Part shown: in pieces, positions 36,258 through 45,144 of the stretch
Position numbering within the stretch: the stretch's first letter is position 1
Layout of the letters: every line of letters begins with the position of its first letter
NCBI RefSeq assembly: GCF_000165505.1
Contig: NC_014632.1
Span: 248,001 to 312,000, forward strand
Direction of reading: 5' to 3'
Source: Ilyobacter polytropus DSM 2926
GTDB lineage: Bacteria > Fusobacteriota > Fusobacteriia > Fusobacteriales > Fusobacteriaceae
DNA: 64,000 nucleotides
The notes under the pieces: model-generated
What the model saw: only the letters and a program-made list of their open reading frames with translations
Told to the model about the DNA's origin: nothing
Databases searched by the model: none
Made by a program: the position numbers and the translations under genes

Positions 36258-36673
36258 AAAAAATATATTTTGCAGGTTCCATAAGAGGTGGCAGAGAAAA
36301 TATGGAAATTTATGCTGAGTTAATCGAATTTTTAAGTAATTATGGAACGGTTCTTACTGAGCATGTGGGATATAAAGATTTAGAGGAGACAATGGAGAGT
36401 GAAAAATCAGACTTTGCAATATATGATCAGGACATAGCCTGGCTCAGAGAGTGTGACCTGGTAGTGGCAGAGGTATCACAGCCTTCTATAGGAGTGGGGT
36501 ATGAAATAGGTATTGCTGAATCTCTGGGGAAAAAAATACTGTGTCTTTATAATGAGGAGGCACCCAAAAGACTATCAGCTATGCTTGCAGGTAACGAAAA
36601 AATATCAACATGTTTTTATAACTCTATAGAGCACGCAAAAAGGTGTATAGAGGGAGCCCTAAAAAACCTTTAA
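36254..36673 (+). CDS. DNPH1/RCL-like 2'-deoxynucleoside 5'-phosphate N-hydrolase
   Basis: The 139-residue protein resembles mammalian DNPH1 (RCL) and the nucleoside deoxyribosyltransferase fold. YFAGSIRGGREN is the phosphate-binding start. LTEHVGYKDLEE comes next, then the catalytic glutamate region VVAEVSQPSIGVGYEIGIAES. DNPH1 splits deoxynucleoside monophosphates, preferring damaged ones such as hydroxymethyl-dUMP, into base and deoxyribose phosphate. The 4-base overlap with the PHP gene implies coupling. Confidence 0.83.
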   Translation: MKKIYFAGSIRGGRENMEIYAELIEFLSNYGTVLTEHVGYKDLEETMESEKSDFAIYDQDIAWLRECDLVVAEVSQPSIGVGYEIGIAESLGKKILCLYNEEAPKRLSAMLAGNEKISTCFYNSIEHAKRCIEGALKNL

Positions 36674-36746
36674 AAATTGAAATATAAGGTGAAAAGTGAT
36701 AAAATAAAAATGACGATCTGGAAATAAAAAACACAGGAGGATATAT

Positions 36747-37745
36747 ATGATTCTAGTTACTGGAGCTGCTGGATTTATAGGGAGTGCCCTTGTCTGGAAG
36801 CTCAATGAAGATGGGATAAATGACATAGTCGTATCTGATAAATTAAGAACAGAAGATAAATGGTTGAATCTAAGAAAAAGAGATTATGCTGACTGGGTAG
36901 ACAGAGATGAACTTTTTGAATGGCTGTCTGTTTATGAAAATGCTCGTAAACTAACTGCAGTAGTACATATGGGTGCCTGTTCTGCAACAACAGAACAAAA
37001 CGGGGACTTTCTTATGAAGAATAACTATGAGTTTTCAAAAAAATTGTGGGAATTCTGTACAAACAGAAACATAAAATATATCTATGCATCATCTGCTGCT
37101 ACTTACGGGATAGGAGAACAGGGATATAATGATGATGTATCTTCTGAAGAATTAAAGAAACTCATGCCTTTAAATAAATACGGATATTCTAAAAAATACT
37201 TTGATGACTGGGCCTTTAAACAAGAGGAAAGCCCTAAAGAGTGGATAGGTCTTAAGTTCTTTAATGTATATGGTCCTCAGGAATATCATAAAGGAAGAAT
37301 GGCATCCCTGGTATTTCATGCCTTTAATCAGTATAAAGAAAACGATATAGTAAAACTTTTTAAATCTCACAAAGAGGGATATGAAGACGGATGGCAGCTT
37401 AGAGACTTTGTATATATAAAAGACGTTGTAAATGTAATAAAATTCTTTTTGGATAATGATACAAAATCCGGAGTATACAACCTAGGAACTGGAAAAGCTA
37501 GAAGTTTTTATGAACTGGCCTTGAATACAGTTAGGGCAGCAGAAGATAATTATGATATAAAAGGTGAAGATGTAATAGAATTTATACCTATGCCTGAAGA
37601 CTTGAGAGGTAGATATCAGTATTTTACCCAGGCAGAGATGAATAAACTAAAAAAAATAGGTTATACTGAAGAATTTCATACCCTTGAAGAGGGAGTCAAA
37701 GATTACGTACAAAATTATCTGGTGAAAGAAGACTCGTATCTATAG
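36747..37745 (+). CDS. hldD: ADP-L-glycero-D-manno-heptose-6-epimerase
   Basis: The 332-residue short-chain dehydrogenase has the Rossmann start VTGAAGFIGSALVW and the catalytic Ser/Tyr/Lys in ASSAATYG and YGYSKKYFD. The substrate region is RMASLVFHAFNQ, with LRDFVYIKDV further on. It makes the heptose donor for lipopolysaccharide inner core and so, with kdsC, documents a Gram-negative envelope. uppP follows after 14 bases. Confidence 0.94.
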   Translation: MILVTGAAGFIGSALVWKLNEDGINDIVVSDKLRTEDKWLNLRKRDYADWVDRDELFEWLSVYENARKLTAVVHMGACSATTEQNGDFLMKNNYEFSKKLWEFCTNRNIKYIYASSAATYGIGEQGYNDDVSSEELKKLMPLNKYGYSKKYFDDWAFKQEESPKEWIGLKFFNVYGPQEYHKGRMASLVFHAFNQYKENDIVKLFKSHKEGYEDGWQLRDFVYIKDVVNVIKFFLDNDTKSGVYNLGTGKARSFYELALNTVRAAEDNYDIKGEDVIEFIPMPEDLRGRYQYFTQAEMNKLKKIGYTEEFHTLEEGVKDYVQNYLVKEDSYL

Positions 37746-37759
37746 GGGGATAAAATAAC

Positions 37760-38563
37760 TTGAATTCATTATTGATAGTAATTATACTTGGAATAGTAGA
37801 GGGACTGACAGAATTCATACCTGTTAGCAGCACCGGTCATATGATTCTTGTGGAACAGTTTGTAAATAATCCACAGTTATCTAAAGAGTTTATGGATACT
37901 TTTCTCATAGTTGTGCAACTAGGAGCTATACTGGCAGTTGTTATTATTTTCTGGAAGGATATCAGCCCATTTGTAAAAGACAGGAAAAAGGTAGAAGAGA
38001 AACTTACTCTCTGGAGTAAGATAGCAGTAGGGGTTCTTCCTGCAGCAGTTTTAGGCCTTCTTTTAGATGATTATATATCGGAATATTTTTTTGGAAATGT
38101 GATAATAGTATCGGTAATGCTCATTCTATATGGGTTTATCTTTATGAAGGAAAAGAACTTTGAAAAGGAAAACTGTATTGAGGATATAAAACAACTTACT
38201 TATAAAACAGCATTCCTTGTAGGCTGGTTTCAGTGTTTGGCCATGATACCAGGAACCTCGAGATCAGGGGTAACTATAATTGGTGGTATACTTTTGGGGC
38301 TTTCTAGAGGAGTAGCCGCAGAGTACTCTTTTTTTCTTGCTATTCCAATAATGGCAGGTGCTACTCTGCTCAAGGTTTTAAAAAACGGCCTTGATTTTTC
38401 TCCCGAAGAGTGGAAGCTCACACTTGTAGGAACTGCTGTCTCTTTTTTTGTAGCTTACATTGTTATAAAATGGTTTATGTCTTATATAAAAAGCAGGGAT
38501 TTTAAGGTATTTGGTGTATACAGAATTGTACTGGGAATCCTGGTATTGATCAGTATTTTTTAA
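37760..38563 (+). CDS. uppP: Undecaprenyl-diphosphatase (BacA type)
   Basis: The 267-residue membrane enzyme recycles the lipid carrier of peptidoglycan and polysaccharide synthesis. The two active-site motifs EGLTEFIPVSSTGHMIL and MIPGTSRSGVTIIGG are intact. About eight spans are present. Translation begins at TTG, with AGGGGGA upstream at a suitable distance. Overproduction of this family confers bacitracin resistance. A hairpin terminator overlaps its stop codon. Confidence 0.95.
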   Translation: MNSLLIVIILGIVEGLTEFIPVSSTGHMILVEQFVNNPQLSKEFMDTFLIVVQLGAILAVVIIFWKDISPFVKDRKKVEEKLTLWSKIAVGVLPAAVLGLLLDDYISEYFFGNVIIVSVMLILYGFIFMKEKNFEKENCIEDIKQLTYKTAFLVGWFQCLAMIPGTSRSGVTIIGGILLGLSRGVAAEYSFFLAIPIMAGATLLKVLKNGLDFSPEEWKLTLVGTAVSFFVAYIVIKWFMSYIKSRDFKVFGVYRIVLGILVLISIF

Positions 38564-38592
38564 ACAAGGAATAAAATTCCTTGTTTAATTTT
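38562..38592 (+). terminator. Terminator between uppP and pilT
   Basis: AAACAAGGAAT-aaa-ATTCCTTGTTT followed by AATTTTT. Confidence 0.85.
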
Positions 38593-38610
38593 TATAAGGG
38601 GGGATAAATT

Positions 38611-39660
38611 ATGAATATTACAGACATTCTAGTTGCAGCAAAGGACGCAGAGGCATCTGATATCCATCTTGTGGCAGGAAAACCGCCTACATTCAGAATC
38701 CATGGTGTTTTGGAAGATATGCCCGGCTGCGAGGAAAAATTAATGCCTTTGGCTGTAAAAGAACTTGCCTACTCAATATTAAATGAGGATCAGGAAAAAA
38801 GTTTTGAAAAAAATAAAGAGTTGGATTTTTCCTTTGGTATATCAGGAGTTGGTAGATACAGGGTAAATGTCCATGTACAGAGAGGTACAATAGGAGTTTC
38901 GATAAGATCACTGAGTACAGAGATACCTGATTTTTCAAAATTAGGTCTACCTGAAGTGGTAAGAAGTTTCACAGAATATGAAAACGGTCTGATACTGGTA
39001 ACAGGTCCTACTGGAAGTGGTAAATCTACTACACTGGCCTCTTTGATTGATAAAATAAACAAAGAAAAAGCACATCATATAATAACTGTAGAGGACCCCA
39101 TAGAATATCTTCATACTCATAAAAGGGCTTTGGTGGAGCAAAGGGAATTAAAGGCCGATACAGAAAGTTTTTCTACGGCTCTTAAATATGCTCTGAGACA
39201 GGATCCAGATGTAATTCTTATAGGTGAGATGAGGGACCTTGAAACTATAACAGCTGCCCTTACAGCAGCAGAAACCGGTCACTTGGTATTTGGGACACTG
39301 CATACAAACAGTGCAGCAAAGACAATAGATAGAATAATAGATGTATTTCCTATGGATCAGCAGTCTCAGATAAGAATACAGCTGTCAACTTCATTAAGAG
39401 CGGTATTGGCTCAGCAACTTGTTCCTTCTACTGACCGCAAGAGAAAAGTTGCCTGTGAAATAATGGTAGGAACCCCGGCAATAGGAAACTTAATAAGAGA
39501 AAATAAGACATATCAGATACCTTCAATGATAGAAACTGGTATGAGACACGGAATGATAAGTATGGACGCTTTTTTGGAAAAGCTTCTTAAACAAGGTAAA
39601 ATAACCACACAGGAATTTGAAAAAAGATCCAGTGTTAAGAAAAATAAAATTGATCTATAG
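38611..39660 (+). CDS. pilT: Type IV pilus retraction ATPase PilT
   Basis: The 349-residue hexameric ATPase shows the N-terminal ASDIHLVAGKPP motif. The Walker A motif is TGPTGSGKSTTLASL (about residues 131-145). Asp and His boxes follow, with IGEMRDLETI (PilT-type GEMRD) and TGHLVFGTLHTNSA. These identify PilT rather than the extension ATPase PilB. PilT depolymerises pili, powering twitching and DNA uptake. pilC follows after 10 bases; no pilin or pilB gene is in the window. Confidence 0.95.
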   Translation: MNITDILVAAKDAEASDIHLVAGKPPTFRIHGVLEDMPGCEEKLMPLAVKELAYSILNEDQEKSFEKNKELDFSFGISGVGRYRVNVHVQRGTIGVSIRSLSTEIPDFSKLGLPEVVRSFTEYENGLILVTGPTGSGKSTTLASLIDKINKEKAHHIITVEDPIEYLHTHKRALVEQRELKADTESFSTALKYALRQDPDVILIGEMRDLETITAALTAAETGHLVFGTLHTNSAAKTIDRIIDVFPMDQQSQIRIQLSTSLRAVLAQQLVPSTDRKRKVACEIMVGTPAIGNLIRENKTYQIPSMIETGMRHGMISMDAFLEKLLKQGKITTQEFEKRSSVKKNKIDL

Positions 39661-39670
39661 GTGATGAATT

Positions 39671-40879
39671 GTGCCAAAATATAAATACAGAGCCAGAGAT
39701 AAAAATGGACACCTAATTGACGGAGAAATGGAAGCAGCTAATGAATCGGAGCTGAATGTAGAGTTAGATAATCTCGGACACTTTCTGATAAGTGTAGAAA
39801 AACCAGATGCAATTCTAGGGGGGGATATACTCGCTCCTTTCAAAAAAGTAAAGATAAAAGAGATGACACAATTTACAACAGAACTGTCTACCCTTATAGA
39901 AGCCGGAATATCTATAGTCTCAGCTCTTGAGATTGAGGCGAAGCAACTAAAGGATGGGGTCTTGAAAACAGCTATATCAAAGGCTATAGAGGACATCAAG
40001 GGAGGGGAAAGTTTCTCTGATGCCCTGTCAAAACACCCTAAGGTCTTTAAAAAAATATATACGGGACTTGTAAAATCAGGAGAGGTTTCAGGACAGTTGG
40101 ACAATATATTGTTAGATCTTGCAAAGTATCTGGATGTGAGCTACAAGAACAGATCAAAGGTAAAATCTGCAATTATTTATCCCTGTGTAATGTTTATAGT
40201 GGCACTGGCAGTATCTGTGTTTCTATTGGTAGTTGTACTGCCTAGTTTTGTTTCTGTATTTGAAAATGCAGGTGTGGACCTTCCTCTTCCTACAAGAATA
40301 CTTTTAAATCTTTCTCTTTTTATGAAAACCAAGTGGTATTTGATGCTTGGGGGAATAGCTTTTATCATCGCATTGATACGTCTTTGGTATACTACTGTTG
40401 ACGGGAGATATAATATAGATGGATATAAACTAAAAGTCCCTATATTTGGGAGCCTTATGAAAAAGTCAGTGGTATCAAGATTTACAAGGACTTTCGGAGC
40501 CCTCATGAAAAGTTCTGTCCCTATGCTTCATGCATTGGATATCCTAAAGGAAAGTATAGAAAATGCTGTCATAGAAGAGGTCGTGGATAAGATGAAAGTG
40601 GTTGTGAGTGAAGGTGGAAAGGTCTCTAAAGAGCTAGAGGAAAGTAAATATTTTCCGGCGATGGTTGCAAGGATGGTTTCCGTAGGTGAAAATACAGGAG
40701 AGCTCGATAAAATGTTGCTGAAGATATCCGATCACTATGATAACGAGCTAGAAAATGATATAAAAGGGCTGACTTCAATTATCGAACCTATCCTCATAGT
40801 TTTTATGGGTGTAGTAGTTGGAAGTATCGTTTTAGCTGTTATGCTTCCTATGTTTGATATGATAAAGCTTGTGAAATAG
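39671..40879 (+). CDS. pilC: Type IV pilus inner-membrane platform protein PilC (GspF family)
   Basis: The 402-residue protein has two GspF domains (about 65-190 and 270-392) with three main membrane spans. It begins with KYKYRARDKNGHLIDGEMEA, typical of PilC. FTTELSTLIEAGISI and FTRTFGALMKSSVPMLHALD are the repeated domain openings. It is the platform on which PilT and PilB act. Start is GTG behind AGGTGATG, close to the pilT stop codon. Confidence 0.93.
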   Translation: MPKYKYRARDKNGHLIDGEMEAANESELNVELDNLGHFLISVEKPDAILGGDILAPFKKVKIKEMTQFTTELSTLIEAGISIVSALEIEAKQLKDGVLKTAISKAIEDIKGGESFSDALSKHPKVFKKIYTGLVKSGEVSGQLDNILLDLAKYLDVSYKNRSKVKSAIIYPCVMFIVALAVSVFLLVVVLPSFVSVFENAGVDLPLPTRILLNLSLFMKTKWYLMLGGIAFIIALIRLWYTTVDGRYNIDGYKLKVPIFGSLMKKSVVSRFTRTFGALMKSSVPMLHALDILKESIENAVIEEVVDKMKVVVSEGGKVSKELEESKYFPAMVARMVSVGENTGELDKMLLKISDHYDNELENDIKGLTSIIEPILIVFMGVVVGSIVLAVMLPMFDMIKLVK

Positions 40880-40896
40880 AAACCGGAGGTTAGAGT

Positions 40897-42291
40897 TTGA
40901 TTTTAGATACAGATTTTGATATTACAGAAAACAGTATGGATGAGTTTTTGAGAATACTGGTTCCCGAAGCAAGAGGAAGAGATATAAAAATAAGAACTAT
41001 AGAGGAAGGAGAGAATATAAGCCTTCTCATAGAAACCAACGGTTTTAAAAAACAGTTCACCTATAAAAACCATATCGACAGAATAGATGATCAAAAGATA
41101 GTCATGGCAAAGACCTCTCTTTTAGAGATCTATGGTAAAGACTATGCCTGGGGAAGTTTAAAGGGGGTAAGACCTACTAAGCTTGTTAGAAGGCTGTTGG
41201 CTTTAAATTATGACTATCTAGAGATAAAGGATATTTTAGAGGGACTTTTTAAGGTGTCAGAAAAAAAGAGCTCTCTTATTATTGAGGTTGTAAAAAAAGA
41301 AATGGAGTACCTAAACCGAGAGTATATAAATATGTATATAGGTATACCTTTCTGTCCTACAAAATGCAGATACTGTTCTTTTGCATCCTATGAGATTAAC
41401 AGTGGAGTGGGAAGACACTATAACGCCTTTGTAGATACCTTAATAGAAGAGATAAAGCTCACAGGAGAACATTTGAAAGAAAACGGCTATAAGCTTGGAT
41501 CGGTTTATATAGGTGGAGGTACACCGAGTATACTGACAGAAACTGACATTGAAAGGGTGCTGGCGTCTGTGAAGAATAATGTGGATCTTTCTTCTGTAAA
41601 AGAATTTACCTTTGAAGCTGGACGAGTGGATACTCTCACAAAGAAGAAGCTTGAGATAATGAAAAACTATGGTGTAGACAGAATAAGCTTAAACCCTCAG
41701 ACATTTAATGAGGAAACCTTAAAAAATCTAAATAGGACATTCTCTAGAGATAAATTTGATGAGATGTATTCCTTATCCAAGAATATGGGATTTATCATAA
41801 ATATGGACTTGATTATAGGTCTTCCTGGAGAGGGAACCAAAGAGATACTAAATACTATGAAAGAGCTTGAAAAATATCAGATGGAAAATCTCACTGTGCA
41901 TGTATTGGCACTTAAAAAAGCCTCAGTGCTTTTTAAAGAGGGACATCAGGAGGAAAAAATCGACAGGCAAGCTGTTGAGAATGGTATAGAAGAGCTTACT
42001 AAAAAGAAATCTCTTAAACCCTATTACATGTATAGGCTGAAAAACAGCACCCAGTGGGGAGAAAACCTAGGCTATGCTATCGAGGGGAAAGAATCTATAT
42101 TTAACATAGAAATGATAGAGGAAAACCAGTCTACCATTGGTCTAGGCGGAGGAGCCATCACAAAAAAAATATCGGCAGAATCCCCTGTGAGAGATCATAT
42201 AGACAGACTGGTAGGGCCAAAAGAACCGGCAACCTATGTAAGAGAAATGAGAGAAAGGCTTAAAAAAAAGTTAGACCTTTTTAAAAAATAA
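40897..42291 (+). CDS. hemZ: Coproporphyrinogen III oxidase-like radical SAM protein (HemZ type)
   Basis: The 464-residue protein has an N-terminal extension of about 145 residues, then the radical SAM start MYIGIPFCPTKCRYCSFAS (CxxxCxxC). VYIGGGTPSILTE and NMDLIIGLPGEG follow. The long N-terminal part distinguishes HemZ from HemN and HemW. Bacillus HemZ takes part in heme synthesis. Here no other heme gene is adjacent, so another substrate is possible. Start is TTG, preceded by CCGGAGG. It continues the pilT-pilC run. Confidence 0.85.
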   Translation: MILDTDFDITENSMDEFLRILVPEARGRDIKIRTIEEGENISLLIETNGFKKQFTYKNHIDRIDDQKIVMAKTSLLEIYGKDYAWGSLKGVRPTKLVRRLLALNYDYLEIKDILEGLFKVSEKKSSLIIEVVKKEMEYLNREYINMYIGIPFCPTKCRYCSFASYEINSGVGRHYNAFVDTLIEEIKLTGEHLKENGYKLGSVYIGGGTPSILTETDIERVLASVKNNVDLSSVKEFTFEAGRVDTLTKKKLEIMKNYGVDRISLNPQTFNEETLKNLNRTFSRDKFDEMYSLSKNMGFIINMDLIIGLPGEGTKEILNTMKELEKYQMENLTVHVLALKKASVLFKEGHQEEKIDRQAVENGIEELTKKKSLKPYYMYRLKNSTQWGENLGYAIEGKESIFNIEMIEENQSTIGLGGGAITKKISAESPVRDHIDRLVGPKEPATYVREMRERLKKKLDLFKK

Positions 42292-42316
42292 TTTTTTAAA
42301 TTTATCGGGAGGAAAG

Positions 42317-42865
42317 ATGAGTGAGAACAGAAAATTCCTGCTTCTCATCTTACTGATACTTGGAATTTTTGCAGGAGAAAAACTTTATAAAAATTTCAAT
42401 ACTGAAAAAAACAAAAAAGAGTCAAAGTATGAGCTCACTGTAACAAGAAACGCTTATAAAGATAAAAATAAACCTCTAGATATAAATAAAGCTACTGTGG
42501 ATACGATGTTGAAAAATGGTATAAATCTAAGATATGCCGAAGGTATAGACGAGTATCGTGAGATAACAGGAGGATTTCAAAATATAGAGGAACTCAGAAG
42601 GATAAAGGGTATAGGGGCGAAAACTCTTGAAAAAATCTCTGGAAAAGTAAAAGTTTATGAGAAGGCAAAAAGAAATAAGCTTTATATAAATGAAGCCTCT
42701 GATAAGATTCTTCTTTATTTTGGTTTTACAAAAAAAGAGATAAAGAAAATAAGAAAAAAACAAAAAGAAAATTTTAAAATCAATAGTAATATTGAATTTA
42801 GAGAGTTACTAGACGATGAAAGGTATTATTATTTTAAAGATTTTGTACAATACGAGAGATACTGA
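42317..42865 (+). CDS. ComEA-like helix-hairpin-helix protein with membrane anchor
   Basis: The 182-residue protein has one N-terminal hydrophobic segment (FLLLILLILGIFAGEKL) that anchors it outside the membrane. A paired HhH domain follows at about 55-115 (LDINKATVDTMLKNGI, then FQNIEELRRIKGIGAKTLEKI), as in the DNA receptor ComEA. The C-terminal 60 residues repeat the fold loosely (YINEASDKILLYFGFTKKEI). With pilT and pilC a short distance upstream, a role in DNA uptake is plausible. Most ComEA proteins are shorter after the HhH domain. Confidence 0.75.
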   Translation: MSENRKFLLLILLILGIFAGEKLYKNFNTEKNKKESKYELTVTRNAYKDKNKPLDINKATVDTMLKNGINLRYAEGIDEYREITGGFQNIEELRRIKGIGAKTLEKISGKVKVYEKAKRNKLYINEASDKILLYFGFTKKEIKKIRKKQKENFKINSNIEFRELLDDERYYYFKDFVQYERY

Positions 42866-42866
42866 T

Positions 42867-42896
42867 GGAGGCCTTCTAGGTCTCCTTTGGTTTTTT
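42867..42896 (+). terminator. Terminator after the ComEA-like gene
   Basis: GGAGGCC-ttcta-GGTCTCC (one G-T pair) followed by TTTGGTTTTTTA. Confidence 0.8.
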
Positions 42897-42981
42897 ATAT
42901 ACTTAGCTTCATAAGAATTGAAAAAAAATGTTATCTATGATAAAATCAGGTTTGTAAATTTATTTTTGAGAGGAGCAAAAG

Positions 42982-43869
42982 ATGGCCAGACTTATTAGAG
43001 GTGCTAGCAAGAATGCTAGATTTTTTATAGTAGATTCAAAGGATGTTGTTCAAAAGGCTCAAGATATACATAAATGCAGCCCTACTGCTATTGCTGCATT
43101 TGGAAGACTCCTTACAGCAGGGATAATAATGGGTGCAGGGTTAAAAGGTGATGATCTCATGACTCTTAGGACTGACACAGATGGATCTTTAAATCACATG
43201 GTTGTTACCTCAGATTCATTAGGGGGAATAAAGGGGTATCTTTCAAACCCAGAGGCGGAACTGCCTTTAAAATCCAATGGACAGCCTGATGTAGGTGGAG
43301 TAGTAGGAAAGGGTATGTTGAGAGTAATAAAGGATATGGGACTGAAAGAACCATACGTTGGTATTTCCAATATACAGACTGGAGAGATAGCAGAAGATAT
43401 AGCTTATTATTATTATACATCAGAACAGACGCCAACGGTTCTAGCTCTGGGAGTTTCATTGAATGATGACATGTCCATAAAAAATGCAGGAGGATATATG
43501 ATTCAGCTTTTGCCTGATTCTGAGGATCAGTTTATAGACAAGTTAGAAGCAAAGATAGGTGCTATAAGACCTGTGACTGAACTCTTTGATGGAGGTATGA
43601 ATCTAGAAAGAATAGCAAAACTTCTTTATGAAGACATGGAAGATGAGAATGCTGAAAAACTTGTAGAGGACTATGAGGTATACGAAGAGATAGAAACAAA
43701 ATACAGTTGTAATTGCGATAAAGATAGGTTCTATAAGGGCCTTGTTGCCCTTGGGAAGAACCAGCTTGAAGAAATCTTCTCTGAGAAGGATACTTTAGAG
43801 GTAGAGTGTCACTTCTGTAAATCAAAGTATTCTTTTAGTAAGCAGGAGTTTGAAAATTTAATGAACTAA
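42982..43869 (+). CDS. hslO: Redox-regulated chaperone Hsp33
   Basis: The 295-residue chaperone is activated by oxidation. The four zinc-binding cysteines are in YSCNCDKDRF (CxC) and VECHFCKSKYSF (CxxC) near the C-terminus. The N-terminal domain has the family patterns GRLLTAGIIMGAGLKGD and KGMLRVIKDMGLKEPYVG. It forms a single-gene unit with its own upstream AT-rich promoter and a terminator. Confidence 0.95.
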   Translation: MARLIRGASKNARFFIVDSKDVVQKAQDIHKCSPTAIAAFGRLLTAGIIMGAGLKGDDLMTLRTDTDGSLNHMVVTSDSLGGIKGYLSNPEAELPLKSNGQPDVGGVVGKGMLRVIKDMGLKEPYVGISNIQTGEIAEDIAYYYYTSEQTPTVLALGVSLNDDMSIKNAGGYMIQLLPDSEDQFIDKLEAKIGAIRPVTELFDGGMNLERIAKLLYEDMEDENAEKLVEDYEVYEEIETKYSCNCDKDRFYKGLVALGKNQLEEIFSEKDTLEVECHFCKSKYSFSKQEFENLMN

Positions 43870-43871
43870 TT

Positions 43872-43899
43872 AAAAATGGCGGTCTAAACCGCCATTTTT
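43872..43899. terminator. Bidirectional terminator after hslO
   Basis: AAAAATGGCGGT-ctaa-ACCGCCATTTTT is a perfect 12-bp stem. Confidence 0.9.
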
Positions 43900-44010
43900 A
43901 ATTTTTTAGATTTATTTATTATACCAGGTTAAATTTTATATTTGTATTTCTATAAATATTTAAGATTTTTAATTATTCTCTTTATGGTGATATTAAATTT
44001 TAGAATTTCT

Positions 44011-44901
44011 TTATTCCACAATATTGGTAAGAGTACCTATTTTTTCTATCTCACAGACAACTTTGTCCCCTGATTTCAAGAATTTAAAGGGTTTGAATCC
44101 AAGTCCCACCCCAGAAGGAGTTCCTGTGATTATAATATCTCCCTTGTGGAGTTTCATTCCTTTAGAAAGGTCACTTATGATTGTGGGTATGTCAAAAATC
44201 ATCATGTTTGTATTTGAATTTTGACGAAGCTCATCATTTACACTGCATTTTATGTCTAATTCAACAGGAAAAGGGATTTCACTTTTATGGACTATTACTG
44301 GCCCCATAGGGCAAAAAGTCTCAAGACATTTACCTTTGAACCACTGTCCGTGTTTTCTTTGTATATTTCTTGCGGACACATCATTTACGATTGTATATCC
44401 AAATATATGATCTTCAACCTTTTCGGGTTTTATATTAATCCCTTCCTTACCTATGACAATCCCTAATTCTACCTCATAGTCGATCTTATCTGTGATATCC
44501 TTGTGATTTAGGATGATATCTCCATCACCTATGGCAGGGTCTGCTATTTTTGAAAAGTAGATGGGAAACTTTGGTATAACGTCTTCTGCTCCCTTTAGTC
44601 CTTTGATCTCCTTGGCATGATCTAGGTAGTTTTTTCCTAGACACAGAAGGTTTCTCTTTGGATATTCTATAGGTGCTAGAAGTTTAACATCAGTTAGATT
44701 TGAAGTAGCTTTATTTTCAGTGATAAATTTTTTGAGATCCTCTAAAAATAGTTCGTCCCAGCTGTCTAACAGTTCGTTGATATCTTTTGGTTTTTTAATG
44801 TTTTTAGAAGAATAAAAATCACTTATATCCACTATAGATTGAGCATTTTTCATTATTCCTATTTTTTTTTCGTCGTTTTCCAAGTAATAAACAAATTTCA
44901 T
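44011..44901 (-). CDS. Fumarylacetoacetate hydrolase family protein
   Basis: The 296-residue protein has a short N-terminal domain and the FAH fold. CLGKNYLDHAKE opens it. The metal-binding acids lie in YEVELGIVIGKEG, with NDVSARNIQRKHGQW, and the last part GDIIITGTPSGVGLGF is the family signature. The group includes acylpyruvases, oxaloacetate decarboxylase/tautomerase (FAHD1) and isomerases of aromatic breakdown. The substrate cannot be told; no aromatic pathway gene is near. It is divergent from putP. Confidence 0.87.
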   Translation of the reverse strand: MKFVYYLENDEKKIGIMKNAQSIVDISDFYSSKNIKKPKDINELLDSWDELFLEDLKKFITENKATSNLTDVKLLAPIEYPKRNLLCLGKNYLDHAKEIKGLKGAEDVIPKFPIYFSKIADPAIGDGDIILNHKDITDKIDYEVELGIVIGKEGINIKPEKVEDHIFGYTIVNDVSARNIQRKHGQWFKGKCLETFCPMGPVIVHKSEIPFPVELDIKCSVNDELRQNSNTNMMIFDIPTIISDLSKGMKLHKGDIIITGTPSGVGLGFKPFKFLKSGDKVVCEIEKIGTLTNIVE

Positions 44902-45058
44902 TTTGACACCTCCATATATTTAAAAACCTTTTTTCTATAATATAATATAAACAAGGAAAATACCAAAATTATATTTAAGTTTCAATATAGGAAATATCTA
45001 ATTAGAAATAATTCTTTAGTCAGCTTTATGAAAATATTAGGTTCAAAGTCAACAATAA

Positions 45059-45088
45059 TTGACAGTGTGAATGAAATTGTGATACCAT
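45059..45088 (+). promoter_or_regulatory. Promoter of putP
   Basis: TTGACA and TACCAT are 18 bases apart, about 55 bases before the start codon. Confidence 0.5.
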
Positions 45089-45144
45089 ATTAACTGCATA
45101 GATGTTATATGGCTGAATATAAAAAAATCTAAGGAGGAATAATA

